Below are positions 15,193 to 22,810 of a stretch of DNA of 30,706 nucleotides, one piece after another (within the stretch, counting starts at the first letter, position 1; each line of letters opens with the position of its first letter). Made by a program: the position numbers and the translations under genes. Origin of the DNA: an uncultured Porphyromonadaceae bacterium (lineage in GTDB: Bacteria; Bacteroidota; Bacteroidia; Bacteroidales; Muribaculaceae). The stretch covers positions 1 to 30,706 of the forward strand of contig CABUPJ010000043.1 in NCBI GenBank assembly GCA_902493335.1. The letters are read 5' to 3'. The notes under the pieces were generated by a model. That model was not told the DNA's origin and made no database searches. It saw nothing but the letters and a program-made list of their open reading frames with translations.

Positions 15193-16098
15193 TCAGTGGC
15201 ATTTCTGCCATTCTTCGGATATCGCTGCGGCGGCCTGCTGGGCCGATCTGGCGGCGCCGGTTATGACCTTGCAGCGGAGTTCTTCGGCCGGGGTGTCAAG
15301 GTCGTCGGGTTTTATATCGCAGGCATAAAGGGCCGCGATGGCGCCGGCGACGGCACCGGCGTTCCACAGCAGTGTCCGGCATGTCTCGGCGGGGATGGGT
15401 GTGTCTGTGACTTCCTTGCCGCTGTAGTAGCTTATGCGGTGGCAGGCTGTGTCGATGTTGACAAGCGAACGGCAGTAGAAATCGATGTGGTTGTGGTAGC
15501 ATGCGTCACCCTGTTCGGTGCCGAATATGGCGGTCATGTCGCGGCTGCGTGTGATGACGAGGTTGGCATATTCGAGATTTTCGAGTATGGCCGGCATGAC
15601 GCGTGTGATGCGGGGTTCGCGGTCGGTCGGGAAGCCTGGCAGATAGACCATGACGGCCTTGCGTTCGGCTGCGTGTGCGAGCAGCTGTGTCATGCGCTGG
15701 CGCATACGGGCGTCGAGAGCATAGAAACCGCCGAAAACGACGATATCGCCCTCGTCGATGCGGGGCCAGACGATGTCGAAACATTCGTCGGGATAATTTT
15801 CGTAGCGGGTGACGCCGACAGACCCGTCGGCGCGCGGTATGTAGATCTGTACCGGAGTGTTGCCTTCGGTGTAGCGGTCGACCGATGACATGTCGACGCC
15901 GGCCGAGGCGAGATAGCCGGCCACGATGTCGCCGACAGGGTCGGCGGCGATTTCAGAGGCCATGATGACGGGCATGCCGTAGCGGGCGAGTATGGCGGCG
16001 GCGTTGACGATGCGGCCTCCGGGAACAGACCCGACGGGCCGGCGGTCTTTGAAGATGATGTCGAGACCGCATTCGCCGATGCAGATGATTTTTTTCAT
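15193..16098 (-). CDS. PfkB-fold sugar kinase-like protein lacking the catalytic Asp
   Basis: A 301-residue member of the PfkB/ribokinase fold: N-terminal IICIGECGLDIIF, the first signature PGGRIVNAAAILARYG (26-41), the lid strands and VVFGGFYALD. The second signature, normally (D)TxGAGDxF with the catalytic base Asp, reads WNAGAVAGAIAAL (245-257); the Asp position is Ala249. Substrate-side features are otherwise conserved, so it may have lost kinase activity or use a different chemistry. It lies 21 bases after the SIS-domain gene in the tyrS operon. A fructose or ribose kinase role would be the default for the family, but I would not assign it here. Confidence 0.85.
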   Translation of the reverse strand: MKKIICIGECGLDIIFKDRRPVGSVPGGRIVNAAAILARYGMPVIMASEIAADPVGDIVAGYLASAGVDMSSVDRYTEGNTPVQIYIPRADGSVGVTRYENYPDECFDIVWPRIDEGDIVVFGGFYALDARMRQRMTQLLAHAAERKAVMVYLPGFPTDREPRITRVMPAILENLEYANLVITRSRDMTAIFGTEQGDACYHNHIDFYCRSLVNIDTACHRISYYSGKEVTDTPIPAETCRTLLWNAGAVAGAIAALYACDIKPDDLDTPAEELRCKVITGAARSAQQAAAAISEEWQKCH

Positions 16099-16119
16099 TT
16101 TGGTCGTGAGTTAGAGCTC

Positions 16120-16728
16120 TTATTTGTTGTCGCCGCGGGCCGCGCTGCCGAGATAGCCGCCGTGGTGGCGTTTGGCATATTCGGCGCGTGTGAAGCCTAT
16201 GGCTTTCATGACGTTGACGACGAGGATGTCGCCGATGACAGTCATGACGGTGGTCGATGTCGTCGGGGTCAGGCCGAGGGGGCACACTTCGGGCGAGCCG
16301 CCTGTCGGCAGACACCAGTTGGCCAGAAGGGCCAGCGGCGAGTCGGGGGCGCCCGTGATGACGATGAACGGCATTTCGGGATAGATGCCCTTGACGAGGT
16401 CGACCAGCTCGATGATCTCGCGGGTCTTGCCCGAGTTTGAGATCAGCAGCATTATGTCGTTGGGCTGGAGGACGCCGAGGTCGCCGTGCTGTGCCTCGCT
16501 GGGGTGGAGGTTTACGGCCGGAGTGCCTGTCGACGAGAATGTCGTGGCGATGTTCATCGCTATCTGTCCGGCTTTGCCCATGCCGGCGGTGACGAGTTTG
16601 CCGCCGCGGCGGTTTACGTGTTCGACGATGGCTTCGACGGCTCCGTTATAGTCTTCGGTAAATGGTATTTCGGTTACGGCTTTGCTTTCGGCCTTGAGAA
16701 TGTCGGCCATTGATTGTCTTATGTCCAT
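16120..16728 (-). CDS. SIS-domain sugar-phosphate isomerase, arabinose-5-phosphate isomerase type
   Basis: A 202-residue single SIS domain. Motifs match KdsD/KpsF/GutQ: TAGMGKAGQIAMNIATTFSSTG (47-68), HPSEAQHGDLG (75-85), ISNSGKTREI (96-105) and the C-terminal YAKRHHGGYLG (185-195). The CBS pair found in full-length KdsD (about 320 residues) is missing, so this is a short form. KdsD makes D-arabinose 5-phosphate for the Kdo sugar of lipopolysaccharide. It lies 17 bases after queC and 21 before the PfkB-fold gene, so it shares their operon. Confidence 0.88.
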   Translation of the reverse strand: MDIRQSMADILKAESKAVTEIPFTEDYNGAVEAIVEHVNRRGGKLVTAGMGKAGQIAMNIATTFSSTGTPAVNLHPSEAQHGDLGVLQPNDIMLLISNSGKTREIIELVDLVKGIYPEMPFIVITGAPDSPLALLANWCLPTGGSPEVCPLGLTPTTSTTVMTVIGDILVVNVMKAIGFTRAEYAKRHHGGYLGSAARGDNK

Positions 16729-16745
16729 CCGGTAGTGTTTTTAGG

Positions 16746-17420
16746 TTAATCCTCCTCGTCGTCATAAATGGTCGGGTCGGGTATGCCGGCGGCGGCGATG
16801 GCCTCGCGGCGCTCGCGGCATGTGCCGCAGCGGCCGCAGTGGTGTTCGCGTCCCTTGTAGCATGAGTAGGTGTTGGCATAATCGACGCCGATGGCGGCTC
16901 CGCGGCGGGCGATGTCGGCCTTGGAGATAAGCGAGTAGGGGGCTTCGAGGCGTATGTTGTCGTAGGTGCCAAGGGCTATGGCTTCGGCCATGGCCCTGAC
17001 GAAAGAGTCGCGGCAGTCGGGATATAAGGCATGGTCGCCCGAGTGGCTGGCGATGAGGATGCGTGTGAGGCCGCGGCTCTCGGCGAGACCGGCGGCGGCA
17101 GAGAGCATGATGCCGTTGCGGAAGGGTACGACCGTTGATTTCATGTTGTCGAAGTCATATTCTCCGTCGGGGATGGCGTCGGCGCCTTCGAGCAGCGAGC
17201 TGTGGAAGTTCTCGCCGATAAACGACAGGTCGATTTCAACAAGCTCGATGCCGAGCTGCCGGCAGTTGAGCCGCGCCATCTCAATCTCGCGGGCGTTGTG
17301 GTTTGACCCGTAGTTGAAGGTGACGGCCAGGTCGATCGAGTCTTTGTATTCGTGGAGCATGGTCACTGAGTCCATGCCGCCCGAGAGTACCATAAGTGTG
17401 TCGCGTTTCATTGTCGTCAT
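16746..17420 (-). CDS. queC: 7-cyano-7-deazaguanine synthase QueC
   Basis: A 224-residue ATP-dependent enzyme that turns 7-carboxy-7-deazaguanine into preQ0. The PP-loop SGGMDS (13-18), the STVVPFRNGIMLSAA segment, ASHSGDH and PDCRDSF are typical, and the C-terminal zinc-binding Cys cluster CYKGREHHCGRCGTCRER is intact. Met4 (17411) is an alternative start. It begins 5 bases after queF and is part of the tyrS-queF-queC set. Its product is the substrate of QueF next to it. Confidence 0.96.
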   Translation of the reverse strand: MTTMKRDTLMVLSGGMDSVTMLHEYKDSIDLAVTFNYGSNHNAREIEMARLNCRQLGIELVEIDLSFIGENFHSSLLEGADAIPDGEYDFDNMKSTVVPFRNGIMLSAAAGLAESRGLTRILIASHSGDHALYPDCRDSFVRAMAEAIALGTYDNIRLEAPYSLISKADIARRGAAIGVDYANTYSCYKGREHHCGRCGTCRERREAIAAAGIPDPTIYDDEED

Positions 17421-17425
17421 GTGGG

Positions 17426-17899
17426 TTAGAAGTCGTTACGGAAGGCTGCGAGCATGCGCCGGCGCGCCATCTCCTGATGTTCGTCGTCGGCGTAGTTGGC
17501 AAACGGGTAGATCGATATGCCGCCGCGGGGCGTGAAGAGGCCGATGACTTCGAGATAGCGCGGGTCCATCAGTCTGACAAGGTCTTTCATGATGATGTTG
17601 ACGCAGTCTTCATGGAAATCGCCGTGGTTGCGGAAACTGAAGAGGTAGAGCTTGAGGCTCTTGCTCTCGACCATTTTCTGCCGGGGGATGTAGTTGATGA
17701 TGATTTTGGCGAAGTCGGGCTGGCCTGTCTTGGGACACAGCGAGGTGAACTCGGGACAGGTGAAAGTCACGAGATACTCGTTGTCGGGATGCTTGTTGTC
17801 GAAGGTCTCGAGGATACCGGGGTCGTATTCTGTCGGATATTTCACCCCGGTGTTGCCTAAGAGGGTGAGACGGCCGACCTCTGAATCTGTGCGTGACAT
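17426..17899 (-). CDS. queF: NADPH-dependent 7-cyano-7-deazaguanine reductase QueF
   Basis: A 157-residue short-form (YkvM-like) QueF reducing preQ0 to preQ1. The catalytic Cys55 is in TSLCPKTGQPD with Asp62 following; the NADPH-binding VESKSLKLYLFSFRNHGDFHE segment (77-97) includes Glu78 and the Phe-His-Glu at 95-97. The length is that of the unimodular type. It starts only one base after the tyrS stop and is followed by queC after 5 bases. Confidence 0.97.
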   Translation of the reverse strand: MSRTDSEVGRLTLLGNTGVKYPTEYDPGILETFDNKHPDNEYLVTFTCPEFTSLCPKTGQPDFAKIIINYIPRQKMVESKSLKLYLFSFRNHGDFHEDCVNIIMKDLVRLMDPRYLEVIGLFTPRGGISIYPFANYADDEHQEMARRRMLAAFRNDF

Positions 17900-17900
17900 G

Positions 17901-19193
17901 TTATCGGGCGATTAACAGGAAGTAGTTTTTCTTGCCCTTCTGGACGATGATATATTTGTCGTTGAGCAGCATGTCGGTCGATGCCGGAGCGTATGCGTCG
18001 GTGACTTTCTCCTTGTTGATGGCGAATGCGCCCTGCTGGGCGAGTTTGCGCAGCTCGCTCTTGGAGGGGAAGACGGGAGCCTTGTCGACGAGAAGGTCGG
18101 CGAGCTTGATGCCGGCGGCGATGTCGTCGCGCGAGACCTCGAAAGTGGGCACACCCTCGAAGACGGCGAGCAGCGTGTCCTCGTCGATCTTGTGGAGGGT
18201 CTCGGCGGCCTTGTTGCTGAAGAGTATCTGCGATGCCTCGACGGCAGCTTCATAGTCGGCGGCCGAGTGGACCATCGTGGTGATTTCTTTGGCCAGACGT
18301 TTCTGCAAGGGGCGCTGACCCGGGTCGGCGGTCTGCTGGGCGACGAGGTCGGCGATCTCCTCGCGGCTCAGCTCGGTGAAGATCTTGATATATTTCTCGG
18401 CGTCGGCGTCTGAGACGTTGAGCCAGAACTGATAGAACTTATAGGGTGAGGTATAGCGCGGGTCGAGCCATACGTTGCCGCTCTCGGTCTTGCCGAATTT
18501 GCCGCCGTCGGCCTTGGTGATAAGCGGACAGGTGAGGGCGTAGGCCTCGCCGCCGAGGGTGCGGCGGATGAGCTCGGTGCCGGTGGTGATGTTGCCCCAC
18601 TGGTCAGAGCCGCCGAGCTGCAGGCGGCAGTTCTTGTCGCGGTAGAGCGTCAGGAAGTCATAGCCTTGGACGAGCTGGTATGAGAACTCGGTGAACGACA
18701 TGCCCTGCTGAGACTCGCCCGAGAGACGTTTCTTGACCGAGTCTTTGGCCATCATGTAGTTGACGGTGATGTGTTTGCCCACGTCTCGGATGAAGTCGAG
18801 AAACGAGAAGTTTTTCATCCAGTCATAGTTGTTGACCATCTCGGCGGCGTTGGGCGCGTCACTGTCGAAGTCGAGGAATTTGGCGAGCTGGCGTTTGATG
18901 GCTTCCTGATTGTGACGCAGGGTCTCTTCGTCGAGGAGTTTGCGCTCCTGGCTTTTCATCGAAGGGTCGCCGATCATGCCGGTAGCGCCGCCGACGAGGG
19001 CGATGGGTTTGTGGCCCGCGCGCTGGAAGTGCTTGAGCATCATCACACCGACAAGGTGGCCTATGTGAAGGCTGTCGGCTGTCGGGTCGATGCCGAGGTA
19101 AGCCACGGTCATCTCTTTTTTGAGCTGTTCGTCTGTGCCGGGCATGACTGAGTGTATCATGCCGCGCCAGGTGAGTTCTTCTATGAAGTCCAT
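17901..19193 (-). CDS. tyrS: Tyrosyl-tRNA synthetase
   Basis: A 430-residue class I synthetase that charges tRNA-Tyr. The signature HIGH is at 43-46 (SLHIGHLVG), the tyrosine-binding GGSDQWGNI at 194-202 and the KMSKS-equivalent KFGKT at 232-236. The C-terminal S4-like RNA-binding domain (about 365-430) is complete. Length agrees with the TyrRS family. It is the first gene of the operon, with a good promoter directly upstream. The neighbours queF and queC act on the queuosine of the same tRNA-Tyr, which makes this a sensible co-regulated unit. Confidence 0.97.
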   Translation of the reverse strand: MDFIEELTWRGMIHSVMPGTDEQLKKEMTVAYLGIDPTADSLHIGHLVGVMMLKHFQRAGHKPIALVGGATGMIGDPSMKSQERKLLDEETLRHNQEAIKRQLAKFLDFDSDAPNAAEMVNNYDWMKNFSFLDFIRDVGKHITVNYMMAKDSVKKRLSGESQQGMSFTEFSYQLVQGYDFLTLYRDKNCRLQLGGSDQWGNITTGTELIRRTLGGEAYALTCPLITKADGGKFGKTESGNVWLDPRYTSPYKFYQFWLNVSDADAEKYIKIFTELSREEIADLVAQQTADPGQRPLQKRLAKEITTMVHSAADYEAAVEASQILFSNKAAETLHKIDEDTLLAVFEGVPTFEVSRDDIAAGIKLADLLVDKAPVFPSKSELRKLAQQGAFAINKEKVTDAYAPASTDMLLNDKYIIVQKGKKNYFLLIAR

Positions 19194-19233
19194 ATATCTT
19201 AGTTTTTATTTATTTTTTTCTTTTTCAAGTCTG

Positions 19234-19264
19234 CAAATTTACTCATTTAATTTTGATTGTCAAA
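19234..19264 (-). promoter_or_regulatory. Bacteroidota-type promoter of tyrS operon
   Basis: On the minus strand TTTG (19264-19261), exactly 19 bases, then TAAATTTG (19241-19234) is a full match to the Bacteroidota -33/-7 consensus. It lies about 40 bases upstream of the tyrS ATG and is the only good promoter for the nine-gene set. Confidence 0.7.
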
Positions 19265-19275
19265 GAGCGGCCGGA

Positions 19276-19311
19276 AAAACAACGCCGGCCACTTTCACAA
19301 GCGTCCGGCGT
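19276..19311 (-). terminator. Intrinsic terminator of outer-membrane barrel gene
   Basis: On the minus strand ACGCCGG...CCGGCGT forms a 7-base stem (19305-19311 with 19282-19288), followed by TGTTTTT. A competing hairpin GGCCGG/CCGGCC overlaps it. It is placed between the barrel gene stop at 19351 and the tyrS promoter. Confidence 0.55.
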
Positions 19312-19350
19312 CATCTTCCTCTATCTAACTGGCGGATATCACTGATGGCG

Positions 19351-22173
19351 TCAGTGTCTCGGCGGGGGGCCGCCGGGACCGCCGGGACCGAAACGGCGGG
19401 CGTTACGGTCGCGGGGTTGTCCGCCTTTACCAAATGTGTTGAATTTATATGAGAATGTAACCATGAAGTAGCGTGTGAGCGAGTTGTATCGTGTGTCGTC
19501 GATATAGTTGGGGGTGACGTTGCGGCGCACGTTAGAGCGCTGTTGCAGCAGGTCATAGCCCTGAAGCGAGACGGTGGCCTGGCGGTCGCGCAGGAACTGG
19601 TATGATATCGACGCGTTCCACATCCACTGGTCGGTGTCGTAGCCCTGCGAGTAGCCGCTTGTGCCCGAATAGCTCAGGTCAGAGTTGAGGACGAGGCCGA
19701 AGCGGGTGTAGTAGGTGGCGCGCAGTGCTCCGCCGTAGGTGTGGACGGTGCGGTTGGCGCTGCTCTGGAGACTGTTGGTGACGTTCTGGAGGTTGTAGAA
19801 CGGACGAAGCTCTATCTCGACATTGTCGGGGCGCCATGCGACGCCGAACGATTCGCCCGCCATCAGCGAGCCCGAGCTGTTGCGGCGGTTGTTGTTGAAG
19901 CCTATCGAGCGCGTGTAGAAGAGCATCACGTGGTTGTTGAACGTGAACGAGCGGTTGCGGAAGGGGAACGATATCATGTTCATCGCCCTGACGTTCCATG
20001 CGCCGTTGACGTTTTCGTAGGTCGTCGTCTGACCGCCGGTCTCGCTGTTGTAGGTCATGCGCGAGACGATAGAGTTCTGGACGACCTGGGCGTCGAGCAT
20101 CGCCATGATGGCGCGCTGGGCCTCGGGCTGGAAGTCCTGGAAGCGCAGGCGCAGGTGATGGGTGAAGGTCGGGTCGAGGTTCGGATTACCGATGACGATG
20201 CGCAGGGGGTCGCTCATGTCGGCGACGGGCTGCAGCTGGGTCATAGACGGCTGCGACGAGCGGCCCATATAGTCGAGGTTGAACGAGCGCGTCTTTGTCA
20301 CCTTCCAGCGGTAGCGCAGATAGGGGGCATAGTTCCACACCCAGCGTGAGGGTATCGAGCGGCGGTCATCCTCGAGGTTTATCGACCGTGACATCTGGGG
20401 CACGAGCGACAGGCCGACGTCGACGTTGTGACTGGCGGTGACATGGCGGTAGCCGACGCGTATGTCCTGGCTGAAATAGTCGTTGCGGAAGCGGTTTGAC
20501 AGGTCGGCGTTATAGACGAGGTCGTCCGATATGACGGGCGCGCCCTCCCAGCCGTCGGGAAACTCGACCGGATGGTCATAGGTGAGACGGTCGGCGTTGT
20601 TCCAGCGGTACTGGATGCGGTAGGCCACGGTCAGGAAGTTGCCTTTCTTGACGTCGCCGAGCGGTTCGGTCCATGAGACACGGGCGCTGACGTTGTCGCT
20701 CCATGTGTGGTTGTCGCCGAACTGGTCGGTGAGGTCGATTGAGTCGTTGAAGAGGGCAAAGCGGTTCCACGAATATGAGTTTGAGCGCTCGCGCACATTA
20801 CTGTGGCGGTAGTTGGCGAAAATCGAGAACGAACGCCCGGGATGCGAGCGGAATTTATGGTTATAGATTACCCGTGTGCCGAATTCGATCGATGTGCCGC
20901 GCGAGTTGTCGCGGTTGATGCTGCGCACGATTTCGCTCATGGCGGCGTCGCCCGCACGCGTCAGCGATGAGTCGAGCGAGTTTGAGTTGTTGCGGTTCCA
21001 CGAGAAGTTGGGCCGTATCTCGAGGGTGTTGAACGAGTCGGGATTCCACTGTATGCGGAAGTCGGCGCGCAGGTTGCGGCCCTTGTCGCGGGCGTATTTC
21101 GACGAATTGACGTATGAGGTCGAATCTTCGAAGATGTTCTTGCGGTCGGAGCTCTGGCGGGTGTCGCGGTCGCTCTCCGAGTACATCACGTCGCCGCCGA
21201 CGCGGAATATCTCTTCTTTGCCGACATTGAAGTTCACGCCGAACGCGCGTGACGTCGTGATGCCGTTGGTGCCCCCGAAGCGACGGAAGCGACCCGAGGT
21301 GCCGTCGGTGAAGTTGAGATCGTTGACGTTGTTGAGGCCGCCGATGAAGGTTATCTGGTTGTCGTTCCAGAAGCGGTTGATGTTGAACGAACCCTTGTAG
21401 CGTTCGTCTGTGCCGTATCCGGCCTCGACGTTGCCGAACCAGCCGTTTTTCATACCTTTCTTGACCGTGAGGTTGATGACGGTCTCGTCCTCGCCGTCGT
21501 CGACGCCGGTCATGCGTGCCAGATCGCTCTTGCGGTCGACAACCTGTAGCTTGTCAATCATGTTGACGGGCAGGTTTTTTGAAGCCACCTTGGGGTCGTC
21601 GCTGAAAAATTCCTTGCCGTCGACGAGTATCTTGGTCACTTCCTTGCCGTTAGCCGTGATTTTGCCCTCTGAGTCGACCTCGACGCCGGGCAGGCGTTTT
21701 AGCAGGTCTTCGACCACGGCGTTGGGCTGGGTCTTGTAGGTGTCGGCGTTGAACTCGACGGTGTCTTCCATGACCTTGATCGGGGTCTTGATGCCGACGA
21801 CAGTTGCTTCGGCCAGCATGACCGAGCTTTCGGTGAGAATGATAGGCTTGAGGGTGACGTTTTTGTCTGTGACGCTCACGTTGCGGTGCTCGGCGTTGTA
21901 TCCGACATACGACGCTTCGAGGATATACCGCCCTTTTGCGACGCCGTCGATGCTGTAGCGTCCGGTGCCTGAGCTTACGGTGGTCTTGACGACGGTGCTG
22001 TCTTTCGCAGACAGCAGTTTTAGCGAGGCGCTTATCATTGCTTCGCCGTCGCCGTCAGTGACAGAGCCGCTGATGCTGTAGGCCGATGCTATGTGGCAAC
22101 AGCATACCGTCAGCAGCAGTGTGATGATTGCAGATGGTCTTGTAATGAATCGGTTTGGCTTTTTGACGTACAT
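19351..22173 (-). CDS. Outer-membrane beta-barrel (TonB-receptor-like) protein with carboxypeptidase-regulatory domain
   Basis: A 940-residue outer-membrane protein. A signal peptide ends near IASA (27-30), then a carboxypeptidase-regulatory-like beta-sandwich (about 32-110: SISGSVTDGDGEAMISASLKL, GRYILEASYVGY), a plug domain (about 120-230: EDLLKRLPGVEVDSEGKI, VDGKEFFSDDPK), and a barrel of about 650 residues ending YFMVTFSYKFNTF. This is the layout of the Bacteroidota outer membrane beta-barrel family (PF14905-like). An unusual Gly/Pro/Arg-rich tail, GPGGPGGPPPRH, follows the last strand. No SusD partner is adjacent, so a SusCD glycan locus is unlikely. The ligand is unknown. A divergent Pro-rich lipoprotein gene lies upstream. 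Confidence 0.9.
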   Translation of the reverse strand: MYVKKPNRFITRPSAIITLLLTVCCCHIASAYSISGSVTDGDGEAMISASLKLLSAKDSTVVKTTVSSGTGRYSIDGVAKGRYILEASYVGYNAEHRNVSVTDKNVTLKPIILTESSVMLAEATVVGIKTPIKVMEDTVEFNADTYKTQPNAVVEDLLKRLPGVEVDSEGKITANGKEVTKILVDGKEFFSDDPKVASKNLPVNMIDKLQVVDRKSDLARMTGVDDGEDETVINLTVKKGMKNGWFGNVEAGYGTDERYKGSFNINRFWNDNQITFIGGLNNVNDLNFTDGTSGRFRRFGGTNGITTSRAFGVNFNVGKEEIFRVGGDVMYSESDRDTRQSSDRKNIFEDSTSYVNSSKYARDKGRNLRADFRIQWNPDSFNTLEIRPNFSWNRNNSNSLDSSLTRAGDAAMSEIVRSINRDNSRGTSIEFGTRVIYNHKFRSHPGRSFSIFANYRHSNVRERSNSYSWNRFALFNDSIDLTDQFGDNHTWSDNVSARVSWTEPLGDVKKGNFLTVAYRIQYRWNNADRLTYDHPVEFPDGWEGAPVISDDLVYNADLSNRFRNDYFSQDIRVGYRHVTASHNVDVGLSLVPQMSRSINLEDDRRSIPSRWVWNYAPYLRYRWKVTKTRSFNLDYMGRSSQPSMTQLQPVADMSDPLRIVIGNPNLDPTFTHHLRLRFQDFQPEAQRAIMAMLDAQVVQNSIVSRMTYNSETGGQTTTYENVNGAWNVRAMNMISFPFRNRSFTFNNHVMLFYTRSIGFNNNRRNSSGSLMAGESFGVAWRPDNVEIELRPFYNLQNVTNSLQSSANRTVHTYGGALRATYYTRFGLVLNSDLSYSGTSGYSQGYDTDQWMWNASISYQFLRDRQATVSLQGYDLLQQRSNVRRNVTPNYIDDTRYNSLTRYFMVTFSYKFNTFGKGGQPRDRNARRFGPGGPGGPPPRH

Positions 22174-22372
22174 GTGAAGTCGGTTGATTAGGTTATACGC
22201 CTAATTATGATGCGAAATTACAAAAATGGTTTAATTGCCGCAAGGCCGCTATCGCCCGGCGGGGCGTCTTTATCGACAAACAGCCCGATTTTATCGACGA
22301 AAACGTGTCGGCTGCAGATGAAACTTAACGCCTCTGAAATTGTTGAATATATAAAGATATAAAGAATACGGT

Positions 22373-22726
22373 ATGGCTATGAAACGAGTGATATTGAAAT
22401 GCGGCCTGGCGTTGGCTTCGGTCATGGCCATGAGTTCGTGCGCCGACATGATGCTGTCGACAGATTTCGGCTACGGCGATTTTTATCCCGATTACAGCGA
22501 TTACAACTGGTACTGGAATTCTTATCCCTATTACAACAACGGCTTTTTCGGCCCTCCGGGACCGCCGCCGCGACCCCGTCCGCCGCAGGTTTCCGTGCCC
22601 GACTACCGTCCGCCGGTATCAGGTAACCCCGGTCAGGTCAACCGTCCGCCTGTCATGACCGAGCCTGACGGTTCGCAGCGTCCCGGCAACATGGGGCAGC
22701 CTTCGGCCGACCGCGGCCGCCGCTGA
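22373..22726 (+). CDS. Proline-rich lipoprotein, function unknown
   Basis: A 117-residue lipoprotein with a signal peptide and lipobox MSSC (Cys near 24), followed by ADMM, not an acidic export signal. The mature part is Tyr/Asn-rich (DFYPDYSDYNWYWNSYPYY), then Pro/Arg-rich (PPGPPPRPRPP), and ends in DRGRR; it is probably disordered. Met3 (22379) may be the actual start. It is transcribed away from the barrel gene, whose own tail is also Gly/Pro/Arg-rich, so the two may be functionally linked, but this is only a compositional hint. Confidence 0.72.
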   Translation: MAMKRVILKCGLALASVMAMSSCADMMLSTDFGYGDFYPDYSDYNWYWNSYPYYNNGFFGPPGPPPRPRPPQVSVPDYRPPVSGNPGQVNRPPVMTEPDGSQRPGNMGQPSADRGRR

Positions 22727-22749
22727 TTTCTATTTTAGTATTTTAGAAT

Positions 22750-22781
22750 TTTGCACATTTAAGTTTTTTGGTTTAATTTTG
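22750..22781 (+). promoter_or_regulatory. Promoter of phosphodiester glycosidase gene
   Basis: TTTG (22750-22753), 20 bases, then TAATTTTG (22774-22781) is a full match to the Bacteroidota consensus, 30 bases upstream of the ATG at 22811. Confidence 0.65.
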
Positions 22782-22810
22782 AGGTAAATTAACCCTTAAA
22801 TTAAACCGGA

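Noticed and set aside
19351..22173. SusC of a polysaccharide utilization locus
   Set aside because: No SusD, glycoside hydrolase cluster or hybrid sensor is next to it, and the architecture fits the general outer-membrane beta-barrel family better.
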